Shown piece after piece: positions 12,436 through 23,822 of a stretch of DNA of 64,000 nucleotides. Positions within the stretch are counted from its first letter, which is position 1. Each line of letters begins with the position of its first letter. The notes beneath the pieces were generated by a model. The model saw only the letters and a list, made by a program, of their open reading frames with translations. It was not told the origin of the DNA and made no database searches. The DNA comes from Sipunculus nudus (taxonomy: Eukaryota; Annelida; Sipuncula; Golfingiida; Sipunculidae): the NCBI GenBank assembly GCA_026874595.1, contig CM049318.1:42140456-42204455 (forward strand), given 5' to 3'. The translations under genes were made by a program, and so were the position numbers.

Positions 12436-14555
12436 CTGTGCAGATAATTCCAACCAATCTGGCACCATCTCTTAAGATATCCAAGATTATCCTGTGTAAG
12501 AAATAATAAGATAATCAGTGCAATAACCACGGAGAGTTTGTATGAATGTTTACATGAAATACACCATGAAAAGGGAAATTTGACATCTGATAGACCCCTT
12601 TTATAAGAATTATGTTGCCTACATTTGTTAAGCTTTGAATGATGATCAGAAAATGAGTAAGCCGGATTAATTTTTTTTTATTTCAAAGCCACACAAATAA
12701 CTGCAGAGTTATAAATGTCAGCTGAGTGTTAAATGTGAATCTCCCTATACAAACCGACAAAAAATACTCACTACAAAAATATTAATTATAGGTGGCTCAA
12801 GTACAAAAGATAAATTCATCTAAGATGGATTAGCATAGCATATTTCCAAGCAATGTATGGATTAATTATTAAAAAAAATGGAATTCTTTATGAACTTCAA
12901 ATGAAAATATTTTTCTCAAACTTTAGCAATTTGTTCAAATGTAGGACTGATAAGAGGAATGTATATGTACATGTTTATTATTTTCAATTAATGACCCTTA
13001 ATTTATGTGTAGCAGGGATTAATACTCAGATGTGTCTGACTGTTAAGATGTTTGCAATGATATAGCTCATATATAGAATACAGGTCATTATTACTCTAAG
13101 GTTTCCCACAGGATTCCTCAGGACTTGTTTGAAGGCAGGATCTCCCTCAAGAATCATATTGTACTTTGACCTAGTGTTTGATGTTACCATATTTATTTGC
13201 CTAACTTTCTTCAGCTGAAAGAAAAAAGTTATCATTATTTCTTCATACACATAGAGACCTTCCCACAAATACGACTGGTATGGGATTTCGTGAGGGAGAT
13301 GCTGTTCATTTATTTTATAGTTATAACTGTAAAGGTGTTCCCATCTGCAAAAGTATGGGCATAGTCCATACAGGAAAAAAATTTTCGAAAGGGGGGCCCT
13401 GAACCCGTGAGTCTTTATCTGTACCACTTAAAGGAAATATTTACAAGCGGAATATATTTTGTGTATTTTTCTGTTTGATATATTTTACTATACTGTTGTA
13501 AACACAATCACTGCAAGGCTAGGATATAGAACAAAAGTTTTGACTAACACAACCATATCTTCATGATAAATCTTTACACGAAGGCAGTAATCGCAATATG
13601 TTTAGCCAATGTAGATTTTGTTGAGCCGATTACTTTTCTGACAGCATTTCCGACTTAACACAAGTAGATCTACATAGATATTTAGCAGCAGTGTGCTGAA
13701 CATCTTTTTCAGGCTCTGAAGTTATAGTCCAGCTTTTATACACCAGTATACCAGTATCCGTTTTGATAATATCAATGTAACATATGACTATATGGCTATA
13801 TATGCGTCATTTCCTGATTTGTACGATTTATTCACATTTTGAGGCAAAGCTAAATATATCAATGAACTATGGTAATAATAGATCAATACCAGTTATTATG
13901 ATCATATCAGTACATTTGACACAATTTCGAACGGTTTTAAGGCCCAATTGATAAAGGATTTATAGGATCTATGGAAAAAAATACTAAAAAAGGTACTAAT
14001 ATATTTTATGCAATTTCAGAGGGGGTATACTGAGGGGTTACACTTGAAATAAAATTTGAAATAAAAATTTTATTCTAGGTTCTATATGCAAGTACATAAA
14101 TTCAGAGGGTTAAAGAATCTGATTTCCCAAATTTGTAAAATAATACCACCCCTAATGTAAGACATTGATCGCCAGTTCTGGTCGTTTGAAACTGACAAAT
14201 ACTGCTGGCATAAATCTGCCCGGTCAATGCTATCAACACGAACACATCACCCTGAGATACATATATGCTCAAAAACTGAACGTCTCTCCGCAGCGCAATA
14301 ATTATAAACCTATATGGGGACATAACACTGAGCCCTTGCATAAATATAATTCTGTTACAAAAATAATTAGTGATGTACAATGAAAAAATAACGACTCAAT
14401 CATGCAGGGCAGATGTCGTGCTTTTCAGTGTTTTGATTTTGCAAATTTTCTTAATGTTCAAAAAGACCTGAATAGGCAAATGGGGTAGAATTCTTAACTT
14501 GGTTTGCGGAGCCCGGATCACCACAGCAGTCATCATTCTTAGGTTTCTTGGACAT
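12436..14555 (-). CDS. Candidate spliced gene, four possible exons (weak)
   Basis: Exon-like pieces on the minus strand, 5' to 3': (a) 14468-14555, ATG start, MSKKPKNDDCCGDPGSANQV..., ending cag|gtcttt; (b) 14147-14251, 35 codons from GDVFVLIALTGQ, between an ag acceptor and a g|gtatta donor; (c) 13095-13214, exactly 40 codons, LKKVRQINMVTSNTRSKYNM then ILEGDPAFKQVLRNPVGNLR, after a strong ttttttctttcag acceptor and before gtaata; (d) 12436-12491, 56 nt, after ttcttacacag and before gtagta. Pieces b, c and d join in phase, but a ends in phase 1 and does not join b directly, so an exon would be missing or a is wrong. Piece c is the most protein-like. No family is recognised. A CRE-like site lies about 440 bp upstream of the ATG. 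Confidence 0.25.
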
Positions 14556-14996
14556 GGAAAACTTTATTATATTTCTCTCAACGTTTCATGTTCATTTGTA
14601 GTTAATTTCTCTGACAGATAATTGAGATAAGTTTAGACATTTAGCTTCATGCCTCCCTTTAATCAAATACTATAATTGTTGATTGTATTATTCTGTGATT
14701 ATTTTTATATTCTGAGTCAATTGTTTCCATAATTAAATATAGAGACACTTTCAGTGGATTTGTACATCAGTCAAATAAGGGATATTAATATTTGCAACCA
14801 ATTTCATTTATTTGGTACGTTCGAGATTTATGCTTGATGAGCGTAAAATTGATATTAAAACCTTCCATCGGACATAGTGGCATGGAAGAATAAGGTGCTT
14901 AATTCATTATCAAATGATTTTTTTGGGCATAAAAAAAAATTCGTTTCTTACGATACTCAAACATTCTTATGAATTATATCGTATCTGAGTGATCAG

Positions 14997-15004
14997 TGAC
15001 GTCA
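14997..15004. promoter_or_regulatory. CRE-like palindrome TGACGTCA
   Basis: A perfect 8-bp CREB/ATF consensus lies beside a tttccgctc stretch that resembles an ETS site, in a locally GC-richer patch (15000-15120) upstream of the candidate minus-strand gene. The same octamer occurs at 10942 and 29369. It could serve as a promoter element, but no transcript evidence exists. Confidence 0.25.
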
Positions 15005-15461
15005 TTTCCGCTCTCCTCTTGAGATTAGTGCTCTTGCGTCACCAAAGCCTCTGGGAACCAATATTTGTGGTTGAGGTCATGAACATGGGCTGGGGCCTGG
15101 TCTCAGAGGGACTGACGCCTTAAATATCAGTACGCAGCAGACTTGTGATTTGTATAGTCTTTTTAAATAGCTTTATGCGAAAGAGAAGCCGTGGTTTATC
15201 GTGTCAAAGGTTTCTAGAAGAACGGTCCGCCATTAGACAACTCTGTGAGTTGTTCCGCTTGGTGACACAGGCCGGCAGGATAAATGCCTGGCTGCACGGA
15301 TCAACTGATCCACATTTTTGCTTATGGTACCAAATGTGTAAAATTTCGAATGTGATGGAGGTAGTACTTTCACTGGCGTTTGTTTAGGTGTTTGTTCATG
15401 GACAAAAAGTAAGGAACTGATTTGTTTATTGTGAATACTCTCATTCGGTCAATGGCTCACC

Positions 15462-15462
<1 letters not shown>
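15005..15462. other. GC-richer unique DNA with a short unsupported ORF
   Basis: A plus ORF of about 80 codons at 15145-15387 has no recognisable motif. No repeats were seen. Confidence 0.3.

Positions 15463-15532
<70 letters not shown>
15463..15532. repeat. (TA)n microsatellite
   Basis: About 30 TA units with one imperfect position near the right end. Confidence 0.95.
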
Positions 15533-15984
15533 CACGTCAGTCAGGAACCGCCAAAAGTTAAAATAACCCCCGCTAAGCTTCTCACCACTTAAAAATGTTC
15601 TCATTTCCTCTACCATTTTTCTTTTATATCTAAAATTGAGATTTACATTTTTTAATTGGGAAAATATTTAAAAATTCAATTTAAGTCAGAAAGAATCTTA
15701 ATACATGAAATAACCCGGATTTTCGATATAGTCATGTAGTTTTATATTAACCAATTAAAACATGACTTGCTGTTACTGGTTGCTTAAAATCATGTACCAT
15801 TTAAAAATTTGAAATGTAAAACAGTTAAAATTTAAAAACGAAAATGAATGTTAATTTCATAAATACATATACCCTTTAAAAACTCTGTTCCATGTTTAAA
15901 ATATGTACATAATGGGGTCATATATGCATTAGAAACAGCCTTTTGATTAATTTTAGATTTGGAGGTTTTGCCAATAAAATAATA
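15533..15984. other. Very AT-rich DNA, nothing recognised
   Basis: Dominated by poly-A/T-rich phrases. No ORF or repeat of note. Confidence 0.4.
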
Positions 15985-16111
15985 AAAATGATAATAATAA
16001 TATTATTAATAATAAAATAATAATAATACAAAATTGATAATAATATTAATAAATGAATTGATATAATACTATTTACTTATTAAATATTAATAATAATAGC
16101 AATAATCTTTT

Positions 16112-16155
<44 letters not shown>

Positions 16156-16262
16156 GTAACGGTAATTGTAATAACAACAATAACTATTGATGATAGTAAA
16201 AAATGATAATAATAATAATAATAATTATTATTATAATATTGATGATGATGATGATGATGATG

Positions 16263-16305
<43 letters not shown>
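15985..16305. repeat. Compound trinucleotide tract (AAT/ATT/GAT)n
   Basis: Interrupted (AAT)n leads into (GAT)n around 16240-16262 and then an uninterrupted (ATT)n to 16305. An LTR copy begins immediately at 16306. Confidence 0.95.
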
Positions 16306-16306
<1 letters not shown>

Positions 16307-16905
16307 GTTACGGAACCTAATAACAGCAGATCACGTAATCGGGATGAGCACAAATTTTGTTACGGATAAAAAAAATTAGATTCCGCAACACTAGGCAGCG
16401 AGAAATGTCTAGGGGAATGAATCAATAAGCCAGTGGTTTTTGTTAACAAATAATATGATTTATTCTTAGAACAATCCTAACATTACAATACACTACATCA
16501 ATACAATTACACAGTATAACAATTAAAAAATGTACAGTACCAGAGTGTCCGGATCCAGGACTTTGATTTCTTAATACCACCACTGTCACAGCTAAACAAG
16601 AGTCCTTTAACACTAATATTCCAGATAAACAGTTCATGTAAATCTTCTCAGAAAATAGTCCGATTTAAACACGAAAACAATCTGTTGTCATCCAAAATTG
16701 AAGATCTGGTAATATCCCAAAGGCAAACTAAGGACAATTAAAACCTGTTACAAAGTCTGAAGGATAGCTGTAAGTTCTGAATTATTAGAAAGGTCCCAAA
16801 ACTAACGAGAGAGTCACACTCTCCCGTGTCCGCTGGTATTTTTCTCGCTCACCCGACTCTCGCTCTCGCCCCTATTTATAGCTTTTCACCCGAAGCCCGG
16901 AAACT
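16306..16905 (-). repeat. LTR family A, truncated copy
   Basis: Starts TGTTACGGAACCTAATA, the U5 end on the minus strand, and matches the copy at 19190-20092 through the TATA region (ctatttatag near 16870). Homology ends near 16905, so the outer part of U3 is lost. It abuts the ATT tract, which may have been the insertion site. Confidence 0.75.
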
Positions 16906-17235
16906 TCCAATATATTTATTATTGTCCTAACTTTTTTTTCAGACACTGAGACTAGCAGTCAATCTTGTATATTTCATGTGTATTATTTAATAAACGTCAA
17001 TGCCGCACAAGTTGTGCACCAAATAAGGGATGGGTATTCTGAGCACTGCAGTGGAAATACGTGATCCGGTTCAGGCCATCCCCAAGGAATATTTGATTCC
17101 ATATAAGAAAACCTGGAGCCGGACTAAGCTTGTTCGAACACTAGTCTTGGAGACAAGTGGGAAAATACCTTGTTCAAGAGTTTTGTTCACCCCATCTATA
17201 AAATTTCCATTAGTGCCAGGTTTCAGCTAAACTTC

Positions 17236-18470
17236 TCTAGTTTACTGTCAGGGCTGATGCAAGTGCGAAAAGTGGTGCATTTTTTGTGACAGTATATTTT
17301 TATACACTACTCCGGTGATGCAAATGTGTAAATCTGTGTTCCCAGGATGGTGGTGCGGTAATAAAATCTCTGTAATTATATAAATATTTCACATATTGCC
17401 ACAAATTACCCTTCACTGGAAAGGATAGGAATTTTGCTTTAACCTCAAATCATGCTTGATGATATTTTGTGAAAAGTCAAGGTCACAGGGTCGACTAGTG
17501 CATAAAAGTAAATTTTCTTCAACATTTTTTGCTTCCTTATTACATTTCTTTAGTGAAATGTTTTACCCAAACTGTCCGTTTATGGTTTGTATGCTTATTA
17601 TTGATATCACTGATTAGCTACAGCTCTCTGGTTGACTGTCAGGGCAGATTCAAGTGGGAAAAATACACCAAACCGGCTACAAAATCCTGTAAATCTCGAT
17701 CATAGGATAGGGGTAGGGGAAATGAAAATCTCTCTAACCTCTTGAGTATAAAACATATTGCAACAAATTATCCTTCATCTGAAAGAGTAGGAATTGGCTT
17801 TATAGGAACATTATCAGAAACAATATTATACTTATTCTGTCACATTATCAGTTCACGTTTCCTTTATACAAAAGTTTCCAAGCAAAACTATCCCAGCATA
17901 CGATCTCAGTATCTCCCTTTGAGCTGTTTAACACCTTGTCATGGTTTTGGGTGTTTGTAAACACAGTCCACTTGTGCTTGTTTATAATAACAAGGCCGCA
18001 TGGCCGGAGGTCCGATTTTGCGCATGCACAACAGGTAATATACGACGTTCCCGCCAGCGGGAACATGGATTACATATTTGAGGCCAAGTCAGCCAGGACA
18101 TCTCCGGATTGGCATATGTTTTGGCCCAGGCGGTGTACGCAGTCCATTGTGCTGTGTTTATGTTAATACCTGTGATCGCGCCCGGTCCATTGTTTTAGCA
18201 CTCGTGTACAGGGGTAAGCCAATGGATTAGATTATAATTTAAAAGAGAATACGCTATTTTTCGTGTTAATTCAATATGCTTTATGGGTGATTGTGCACCT
18301 TTAACCGTTAATCATGCTTGATGGTATTTTTGAAAGGTCAAGGCCACACGGGTCGACTAGTGCATGAAACTGAATTTTCTTTAAAAATTTTGTTTTTTAA
18401 GGTTCCCTTCTTGAGTGAAAAGTTTTATCCAGGCTATCCATTTAAGTTTCATAACATTCAATTATAATAT
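17236..18470 (+). repeat. Duplicated ~385-bp module, second copy split
   Basis: Copy 1 (17236-17620) and copy 2 (17621-17802 plus 18299-18470) share a chain of phrases: ctgtcagggc, cttgatg(a/g)tatttt, gggtcgactagtgcat, gagtgaaa/tagtgaaa. Copy 2 is interrupted by the insert at 17803-18298. Non-coding. Confidence 0.75.
17803..18298. mobile_element. 496-bp insertion with 5-bp target duplication CTTTA
   Basis: Comparison with intact copy 1 (gctttaacctcaaatcatgc) shows where copy 2 breaks: ggCTTTA at 17798-17802 and CTTTAacc at 18299-18303. The insert has no obvious terminal inverted repeat or poly-A tail. It holds a GC-rich middle with a CCGCATGGCCGG block. Its class is unknown. Confidence 0.55.
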
Positions 18471-18911
18471 AATATCTGCCTTTTATATCAATACTCTTGG
18501 TTATTTCCCTGAAATCAACATTTTTTCCAATAAGTGTATATACTCCACATGACATTGTTGCTCAGAAAGAAAAGTACATTTCACCACGCCACTGTTTTGA
18601 CCAGGCATTCTCATCCTTTTGAACACAGTGACATTCTTGTAAAAAGCAGACTCCATTATGTGACCCATGCTTCACCAGCCAATTTAAAATCTGCATTCTT
18701 TCCACATTCTTGTAAAAAGCAGACTCCATTATGTGACCAATGCTTCACCAGCCAATTTAAAATCTGCATTCTTTCCACATTCTTGTAAAAAGCAGACTCC
18801 ATTATGTGACCAATGCTTCACCAGCCAATTTAAAATCTGCATTCTTTCCACATAATTCCTTAATCCACGTACATTTAAAGAGAGGATCTGAAATATTTTA
18901 TCATCTATCAA
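18445..18911 (-). pseudogene. L1-like LINE ORF2, endonuclease N-terminus
   Basis: The minus strand starts with ILSLNVRGLRN, the standard opening of an AP-type endonuclease in L1-clade ORF2, and continues NWLVKHW...FLQE. After a tandem duplication it resumes with CVQKDENAWSKQW and VYTLIGKNVDFREI, which follow the usual order of the domain up to the strand around the catalytic HGT region. There the expected S-H-G segment reads FSF then a stop. Frameshifts and stops show it is dead. It lies downstream, on the same strand, of the ORF1 fragment at 20098-20650. Confidence 0.75.
18631..18849. repeat. 73-bp tandem triplication inside LINE ORF2
   Basis: Three near-identical 73-bp units start at 18631, 18704 and 18777 with acattcttgtaaaaagcaga. 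Each carries the same endonuclease codons, and because 73 is not a multiple of 3 each unit shifts the frame. Confidence 0.95.
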
Positions 18912-19189
18912 ATTTAAAATTGAATGGTTTTATATCTTTTTTTTAAAGCATATTTATTTTTGTGTGTAATAATAATAATATTATCCCAAACAAAATGGCT
19001 GTAAATATCTGATATAAATATACATTGACCTGTAACTTGAAATACACATACATAAAACACAATAACATCAAATTTAATCATCAGGTCATGCCATGCCTGG
19101 CAGTCTTTACCTTAAAAAACATACCTTAGTCACTTGTTGGTAAGTCATGCAGGGTTTCACCATATCTTACTTTGTGAAGGTGTTCGTGT

Positions 19190-20092
19190 TGTTACGGAAC
19201 CTAATAACAACAGACCACGTAGCCGTGACGAGCATAAATCTTGTTACGGAGATAAATAAAAATCAGATTCTGTAACACTAGGCAGCGTGAAATGTCTAGG
19301 GGAATGAATAAAGAAGTCAGTGTGTTTTTGTTAACAAATAATTAAAATTTATTCTTAAAACAACCCTAACATTACAATACACTAAATCAATACAATTACA
19401 CAGTATAACAACAGCATAACAGTTAATCAATACAATTACACAGTGTAATAAATAAAGTGTACAGTACCAGATCGAGTGTCCGGATTCTAGGCTTTTCTGG
19501 ATACCACCACTGTCGCAACCTCACAAGTCCTTTAAAAAATAAAATTCAGATGAACAGTTTCCGTGAATCTTCTCAGAAATTAATAGTCCAATGATATCCC
19601 GAAAACAATCTGTTGCTGAAAACAATCCAAAAATGAAGTTCTGGTAGTAGTCCCAAAGGCAAACTGAAGACTTTAAAAAAATCCGTTACAAATTTCGAAG
19701 AAGATATATAACTGGTGCAATTATCGGAAAGGTCCACAAACTGACTCACACTCTTCCGTGTCCGCTGGAATATATCTTTCTCCTCTCTCTCGGCTCTAAA
19801 CACAGCCCCCTTTATATAACTTTTCACCTCAAGCCGAAAACTTTCCATTCCACGATCAATCCAAAAAACGCAACAAGACACGCGCTCATAGAGCGCGAAT
19901 AGCCCAGAAAATTCCAGATTAGCACGAACGCTGTGTCTTTACACATCAGAGTTCAACCAATGCGGATTACACCGACCCGGCACCCGGCAATGCGAGGTTG
20001 CTACAGCAACGAGCCACGCCTGCGCCACACGAAACAAGCGGCAACAACACATGTAACACCCCTGCGGAAAATAACACAGACATCTGTAACTC
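19190..20092 (-). repeat. LTR family A, near full-length solo copy (~900 bp)
   Basis: Begins TGTTACGGAACCTAATAACA and ends near catctgtaac. The minus strand carries a TATA box (complement of 19809-19818, TATATAAAGG). It carries a complement of AATAAA-like sequence near 19348-19353 (tttatt). To the right it abuts a LINE ORF1 fragment, so it probably inserted into that LINE. The flanking tetramers do not match cleanly, so the target duplication has decayed. No internal retroviral-type genes or primer-binding site adjoin it. Confidence 0.75.
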
Positions 20093-20097
20093 TTGTT

Positions 20098-20650
20098 TTT
20101 ATATTATGTCTCACAAATCTGACCATGACTGCCCTGGGCCTATCACTTTGTTGATTACTATTGCTCTTTCTAATTCGATAGGCAACTTCAATATCACTGG
20201 ATTCTATCTCCTTTCCCAACTTTTCTTTACATATTATCTAAAAAGTTGATACACCGTTTTCAGCTCCCCGTTCAGTTTGACAATTCTCTGGAATTCCAAA
20301 AATTCTTATACTTGATATTCTAGCATTTTGTTCTGTTTCAACTGTTCGCTTACTGCCTCTCTGGCTTCATAGTACATCAAGGTACTTTCCCTGACACTTT
20401 TAATTTGTCTGTTATCAATTCTTTGTTTTCATTCTCAAGAGTAAACACCCGTGATTCCAACAACTGCACAGTTTTCTCATACCTGTCTTTGATCTTTCTG
20501 ACAATTTCAGTCTCAAGATCATGCAGCATTTTCTTTAAAGTGTCTTCTGACACACCTGATATGTTTACTTTTGATTTATCTTTATTTCGTCTTTTTATTT
20601 TTTGCTGGGAAGTACCAGGAGAAGCTTGAGAGAACAGAACTTTGTCTTTT
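20098..20650 (-). pseudogene. L1-like LINE ORF1 fragment (coiled coil, RRM, CTD)
   Basis: Minus-strand pieces follow the ORF1p order: a basic stretch KIKRRNKDKSKVN, a coiled-coil-like segment (LHDLETEIVRKIKDRYEKTV, LLESRVFTLENENKEL), the RRM strand SSIRIFGIPEN, then IEVAYRIRKSNSN and DRPRAVMVRFVRHN typical of the C-terminal domain. At least two frameshifts and stops separate the pieces. ORF1p normally binds LINE RNA for retrotransposition; this copy is inactive. It is cut at about 20095 by the LTR. Confidence 0.75.
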
Positions 20651-20889
20651 AAATATCCACCGATAACCGGGTATCAAAACATTATAAAACAGTAAAACTT
20701 GGTGAACATTTTCCCCGTCACAGTGAATGTTATTTCATTTTACATTTTGGAAAACAAATTTCTTCAAATTAGCAAAATAACATAAAATACTTCCCTTTTT
20801 GATGAAATAACTGCAGAGCCCTAATCTCTGGATGTTTATCTCACTGTGTACAAATTTGCAGTCACAGGGTAGGAGTATTTCTGTACAAA
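20651..20889. other. Spacer between two LINE fragments
   Basis: AT-rich; may include a 5' untranslated part of the ORF1-bearing LINE. No motif was recognised. Confidence 0.3.
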
Positions 20890-21500
20890 TATGCGCCTTA
20901 ATCAGGAGAGCACAAAAGTGTGTCCACTCCTTTCAGTGCACCAAGTCTCTCATCAAATCCCTTTCCCTGTACCTTGCCAAAAAAATTTAAATATTGTTGT
21001 ATTAATATGTGTACAAAAATTTTCCGGAATAGGGAGAACTATTAGTAAATGCAATATTTGCGAGACCAAAAAGCTCTTAACCACCACCACTTTACCATAT
21101 ATAGAAACAATCCATCTATTCCATATAAGGCAATAATATTTTGCATTTTATGTATTCCAATCTCCCAATTTTTCTTAACCTCTCCGGAAGACATATTATT
21201 GACAAAATATATACACCTAAGATCTTGGGAGTATCAGTTTTACCAACACAAACTTATATCCGTTATTCCTCAATTTACCCAACTACGTGGCCTTTGTTTT
21301 TCTTCTATTAAACCCAAGGCCTGAAAAGTTTTCAAAAGCACTTACTAAACTGATGGGTAACATCTACAGATTTGATTACGGTCACCACAAAAAAATGTAA
21401 GATCATCGGAGTATTGAGTCAGTCTATATCCTTAACAGAGTTTTCTGAAATTTTAATTCCACAAAATCATTCTTACTCTCGACTACAGGGTGATCTGTGC
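20890..21500 (-). pseudogene. L1-like LINE reverse-transcriptase fragment
   Basis: The minus strand shows the polymerase catalytic box as TQYSDDLTFF, with codons at about 21396-21425. A segment equivalent to SGLKLN..KTEA follows as FQALGLIEEKQ, then TPKILGVYI and the thumb region IYGKVVVVKSFLVSQI, LPIPENFCTHINTTIFKFFW. Family members usually have YADD; here it reads YSDD. Stops and frame changes occur throughout. Because reverse transcriptase lies 5' of ORF1 on the same strand, this is a different LINE copy from the one at 18445-20650. Confidence 0.75.
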
Positions 21501-21633
21501 TTAATAAGAAATATATAAATAAGAATTAGAAACCAATTATACTTATAATACTAAGCTCCTATACTCATTGTCAGTGCAAACTATTGTCCTGGGTATTTTG
21601 ATCACCAGAATAATAAAACGAAGTTTAAAATAT

Positions 21634-22368
21634 ATGTGGCATTTTAGCATGACTAATTTGTACAGTTACTGGGGCCTCTCAGGGGCTTTATTTACTCTTT
21701 GTGAAGCTGACTGTAGACACACACTTCTGTCCTGTTCATCAGTACGTTTACAGATAACACTTTCCTTCACAGACTGCATCAACCTTTATGGTGTCACCAA
21801 CTTCATTCGACAGATCGACGTTTTTGTTAGATTTTGTGTTGAAATTGGTCCGTGCAAAAGTCAACATCCGTCTCTTTTTTACGTAAATTCATTTAATGTT
21901 CACTCAAATCTGTTTAATCTGATTTATAACTTCATTATAAAACAGGCTAAGAATAAAGTAGAAAAAATTAATTTTAAGATGTTGGACGTGATAATGGGAA
22001 GGAAAACTGACTACACTACACTGTATACAGCACTGTATAAATACTCTCTTTGCATGGCGTCTCTTTATACGACGATCTATTTAACCACTAAAATGTTTTT
22101 GCATCATTTATATCCGAATTTTCAAAAAGGCTTTGCAAGTCTTATTTGTGTTTTGTCGCGTGTATGTGGGGAAGAGGAGACGTCTTTACCGTGGTGGAGT
22201 ATTTTATATTTTATATTTATACACGTATTGTGTACTTTATCAGTTTTAACGCTGATTTCCAGAAAATCACTTCTTCTATCACAATTCGTGAACACCCTAC
22301 AACTAAGTCCGGGTTTATATAATTTTCTGTTTCTGTATTTTGCGTTTTTTTCACTTTGGAGTTATTAA
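21634..22368 (+). CDS. Unrecognised ORF, 244 codons from first ATG
   Basis: The longest non-repetitive ORF in the window. The open frame begins earlier at 21568 without an ATG; the first ATG is at 21634. The product is rich in Phe, Leu, Tyr and Cys, with a hydrophobic C-terminal third (WWSILYFIFIHVLCTLSVL and LYNFLFLYFAFFSLW) that resembles two membrane helices. No family is recognised. Composition is close to what AT-rich DNA gives by chance, and there is no clear splice or promoter context. It could be an intronless membrane-protein remnant or simply a chance ORF. Confidence 0.2.
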   Translation: MWHFSMTNLYSYWGLSGALFTLCEADCRHTLLSCSSVRLQITLSFTDCINLYGVTNFIRQIDVFVRFCVEIGPCKSQHPSLFYVNSFNVHSNLFNLIYNFIIKQAKNKVEKINFKMLDVIMGRKTDYTTLYTALYKYSLCMASLYTTIYLTTKMFLHHLYPNFQKGFASLICVLSRVCGEEETSLPWWSILYFIFIHVLCTLSVLTLISRKSLLLSQFVNTLQLSPGLYNFLFLYFAFFSLWSY

Positions 22369-22513
22369 TCCTGTTAATGGTAGGATAAATTTGCTGATTG
22401 GATGCGGTTGGTCCTCATCAGATTAGCAAACCGCACCAAAAACGTTTCCTTGTAACTCAAACAATTATGGTTTAAAGAAGACCAAACAATGGTTATTGAA
22501 TGGAATTTGAGTG

Positions 22514-22729
22514 TTAGGAATACTTTAAAAAAACTATCATTGTTGCTTCATCAAAGGCCTTTGGCGACTGGCTAGGGAGTTGGGTCATTTTTTTAATTTC
22601 GCTTGGCTTGCTCCGTCTCATTTCCGGAAAGGGTTTAATGGTGAAATCTTTCGTAAAAAGTACTATGCATTTGGATTTTTGCGGCGCCATACTGTCGCAG
22701 CTAGAAAAAGATTGCTGCCGCCAACACAT
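22514..22729 (-). CDS. Unrecognised 71-codon ORF, possible first exon
   Basis: Minus-strand ATG at 22729, with a second ATG in better context at 22690 (MAPQKSKCIVLFTKDF...). The region is GC-richer than its surroundings. The Lys/Ser/Pro-rich middle (RRSKPSEIKKMTQLPSQSPK) looks like ordinary soluble protein sequence. The overlapping plus-strand ORFs are treated as shadows, but the strand choice is not certain. Confidence 0.2.
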   Translation of the reverse strand: MCWRQQSFSSCDSMAPQKSKCIVLFTKDFTIKPFPEMRRSKPSEIKKMTQLPSQSPKAFDEATMIVFLKYS

Positions 22730-22885
22730 AAATGTTCAATGCATTCAGTCAGGCATTATAAAGGTAGTCAGATGTGGGGAGAACGCATTCTAAACGCATG
22801 CTTTGTTCAGCGTGAACGCCGTCACGTCAGTTTGACCGATCGTTTCTCCACGCATGCCGGATTCCGCCACTCTCCAAGCAGATGA

Positions 22886-23533
22886 GAACGCCCGGGACAA
22901 GTTCATCGCGGTGCATACTCCCGGCATTAGGGCAACGAATCAGTACTGGGCATAACGTAAACCTCCAGCAGAGAACCTCACATGAACGGAATAGATCTAT
23001 AACTGCGGTTCAGTCATATGGAAGCCAATCATATGTATCTCGTTCAGGGGCGCCTTTACAATGAGCTGTGTTTTACTGGAAATAATAGAAGATTGAAGTA
23101 TCCATAAGGCAGGGATCAAGTGATTCTTGAATGACAGACGGAGCATCTAGCTCTGCTTTACTGGACCGATAACACCGTCCTTAATGACATAAACTAAGCA
23201 GGACCTTTCTCAGGTAAGTCGTGAAAAATTTATTAAGGCTTCAATTCTTTAAATCTGATCAGATTTGCAATGAGCCGTGTAGTTTTTAAAACATGCGAGG
23301 TCCAGTCTAATTGGAAACAAGCTGGGCCAGGCATGAATTCAAAATATTGTGAAGGATATTTTTATTTATATTTCAAGAATTAAGCCGTTTGGAGATATGA
23401 AAAACATGGATAAAACAGCAAGAAGACAGATAAATTAGTGCAGGACGGTTATAACTATTCTATTTAGTCATAATCATTTGACGAATACTAGCAAAAGCGG
23501 TCTGTGGGCATAAAACAAACTAGTGGAAAATAG
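22886..23533. other. Unique DNA, nothing recognised
   Basis: GC-richer at first (22890-23070), then AT-rich. No repeat or convincing ORF. Confidence 0.35.
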
Positions 23534-23649
23534 TCATAAAAATTCGTGCTGGTTGTTATTCTTTTGATTGGTATAAGGGTATATATTACACCTATATCTG
23601 TCATCTATTCGGCGTTGGTCTATCTCCATTAGTAACTCGTAAGTAATAG

Positions 23650-23822
23650 GCTTACCTTCTGGTAAAACGAAGGTCAAACCACAATGGATTAGGTGAATTT
23701 TGCGTACATTTTTTGCCTTTACTTGCTGCTGTGGTAATGATTTGCCGTTGAAGAAGAGACTTACTGTGTGTGCGGTGCAGTCCTGGTTTATGGAGGCTTC
23801 AGGAACCAGCCCCACCCAGTGT
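23650..23822 (-). CDS. Candidate internal exon, unrecognised protein
   Basis: The minus-strand frame runs from a TAG near 23822 through GLVPEASINQDCTAHTVSLF, NGKSLPQQQVKAKNVRKIHL and IHCGLTFVLPEG to a consensus donor gaag|gtaagc at about 23650. Read-through would extend to 23534. Amino-acid use is balanced and protein-like. The acceptor side is poor: there is no pyrimidine tract before the atag. Family unknown. Confidence 0.25.

Noticed and set aside
16187-16369. ORF with Asn, Asp and Tyr homopolymers
   Set aside because: Pure translation of the trinucleotide tract.
16306-20092. A full LTR retrotransposon with LTRs at 16306 and 19190
   Set aside because: The sequence between them is LINE fragments and a duplicated non-coding module. 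There is no primer-binding site or gag-pol, so these are two separate solo copies.
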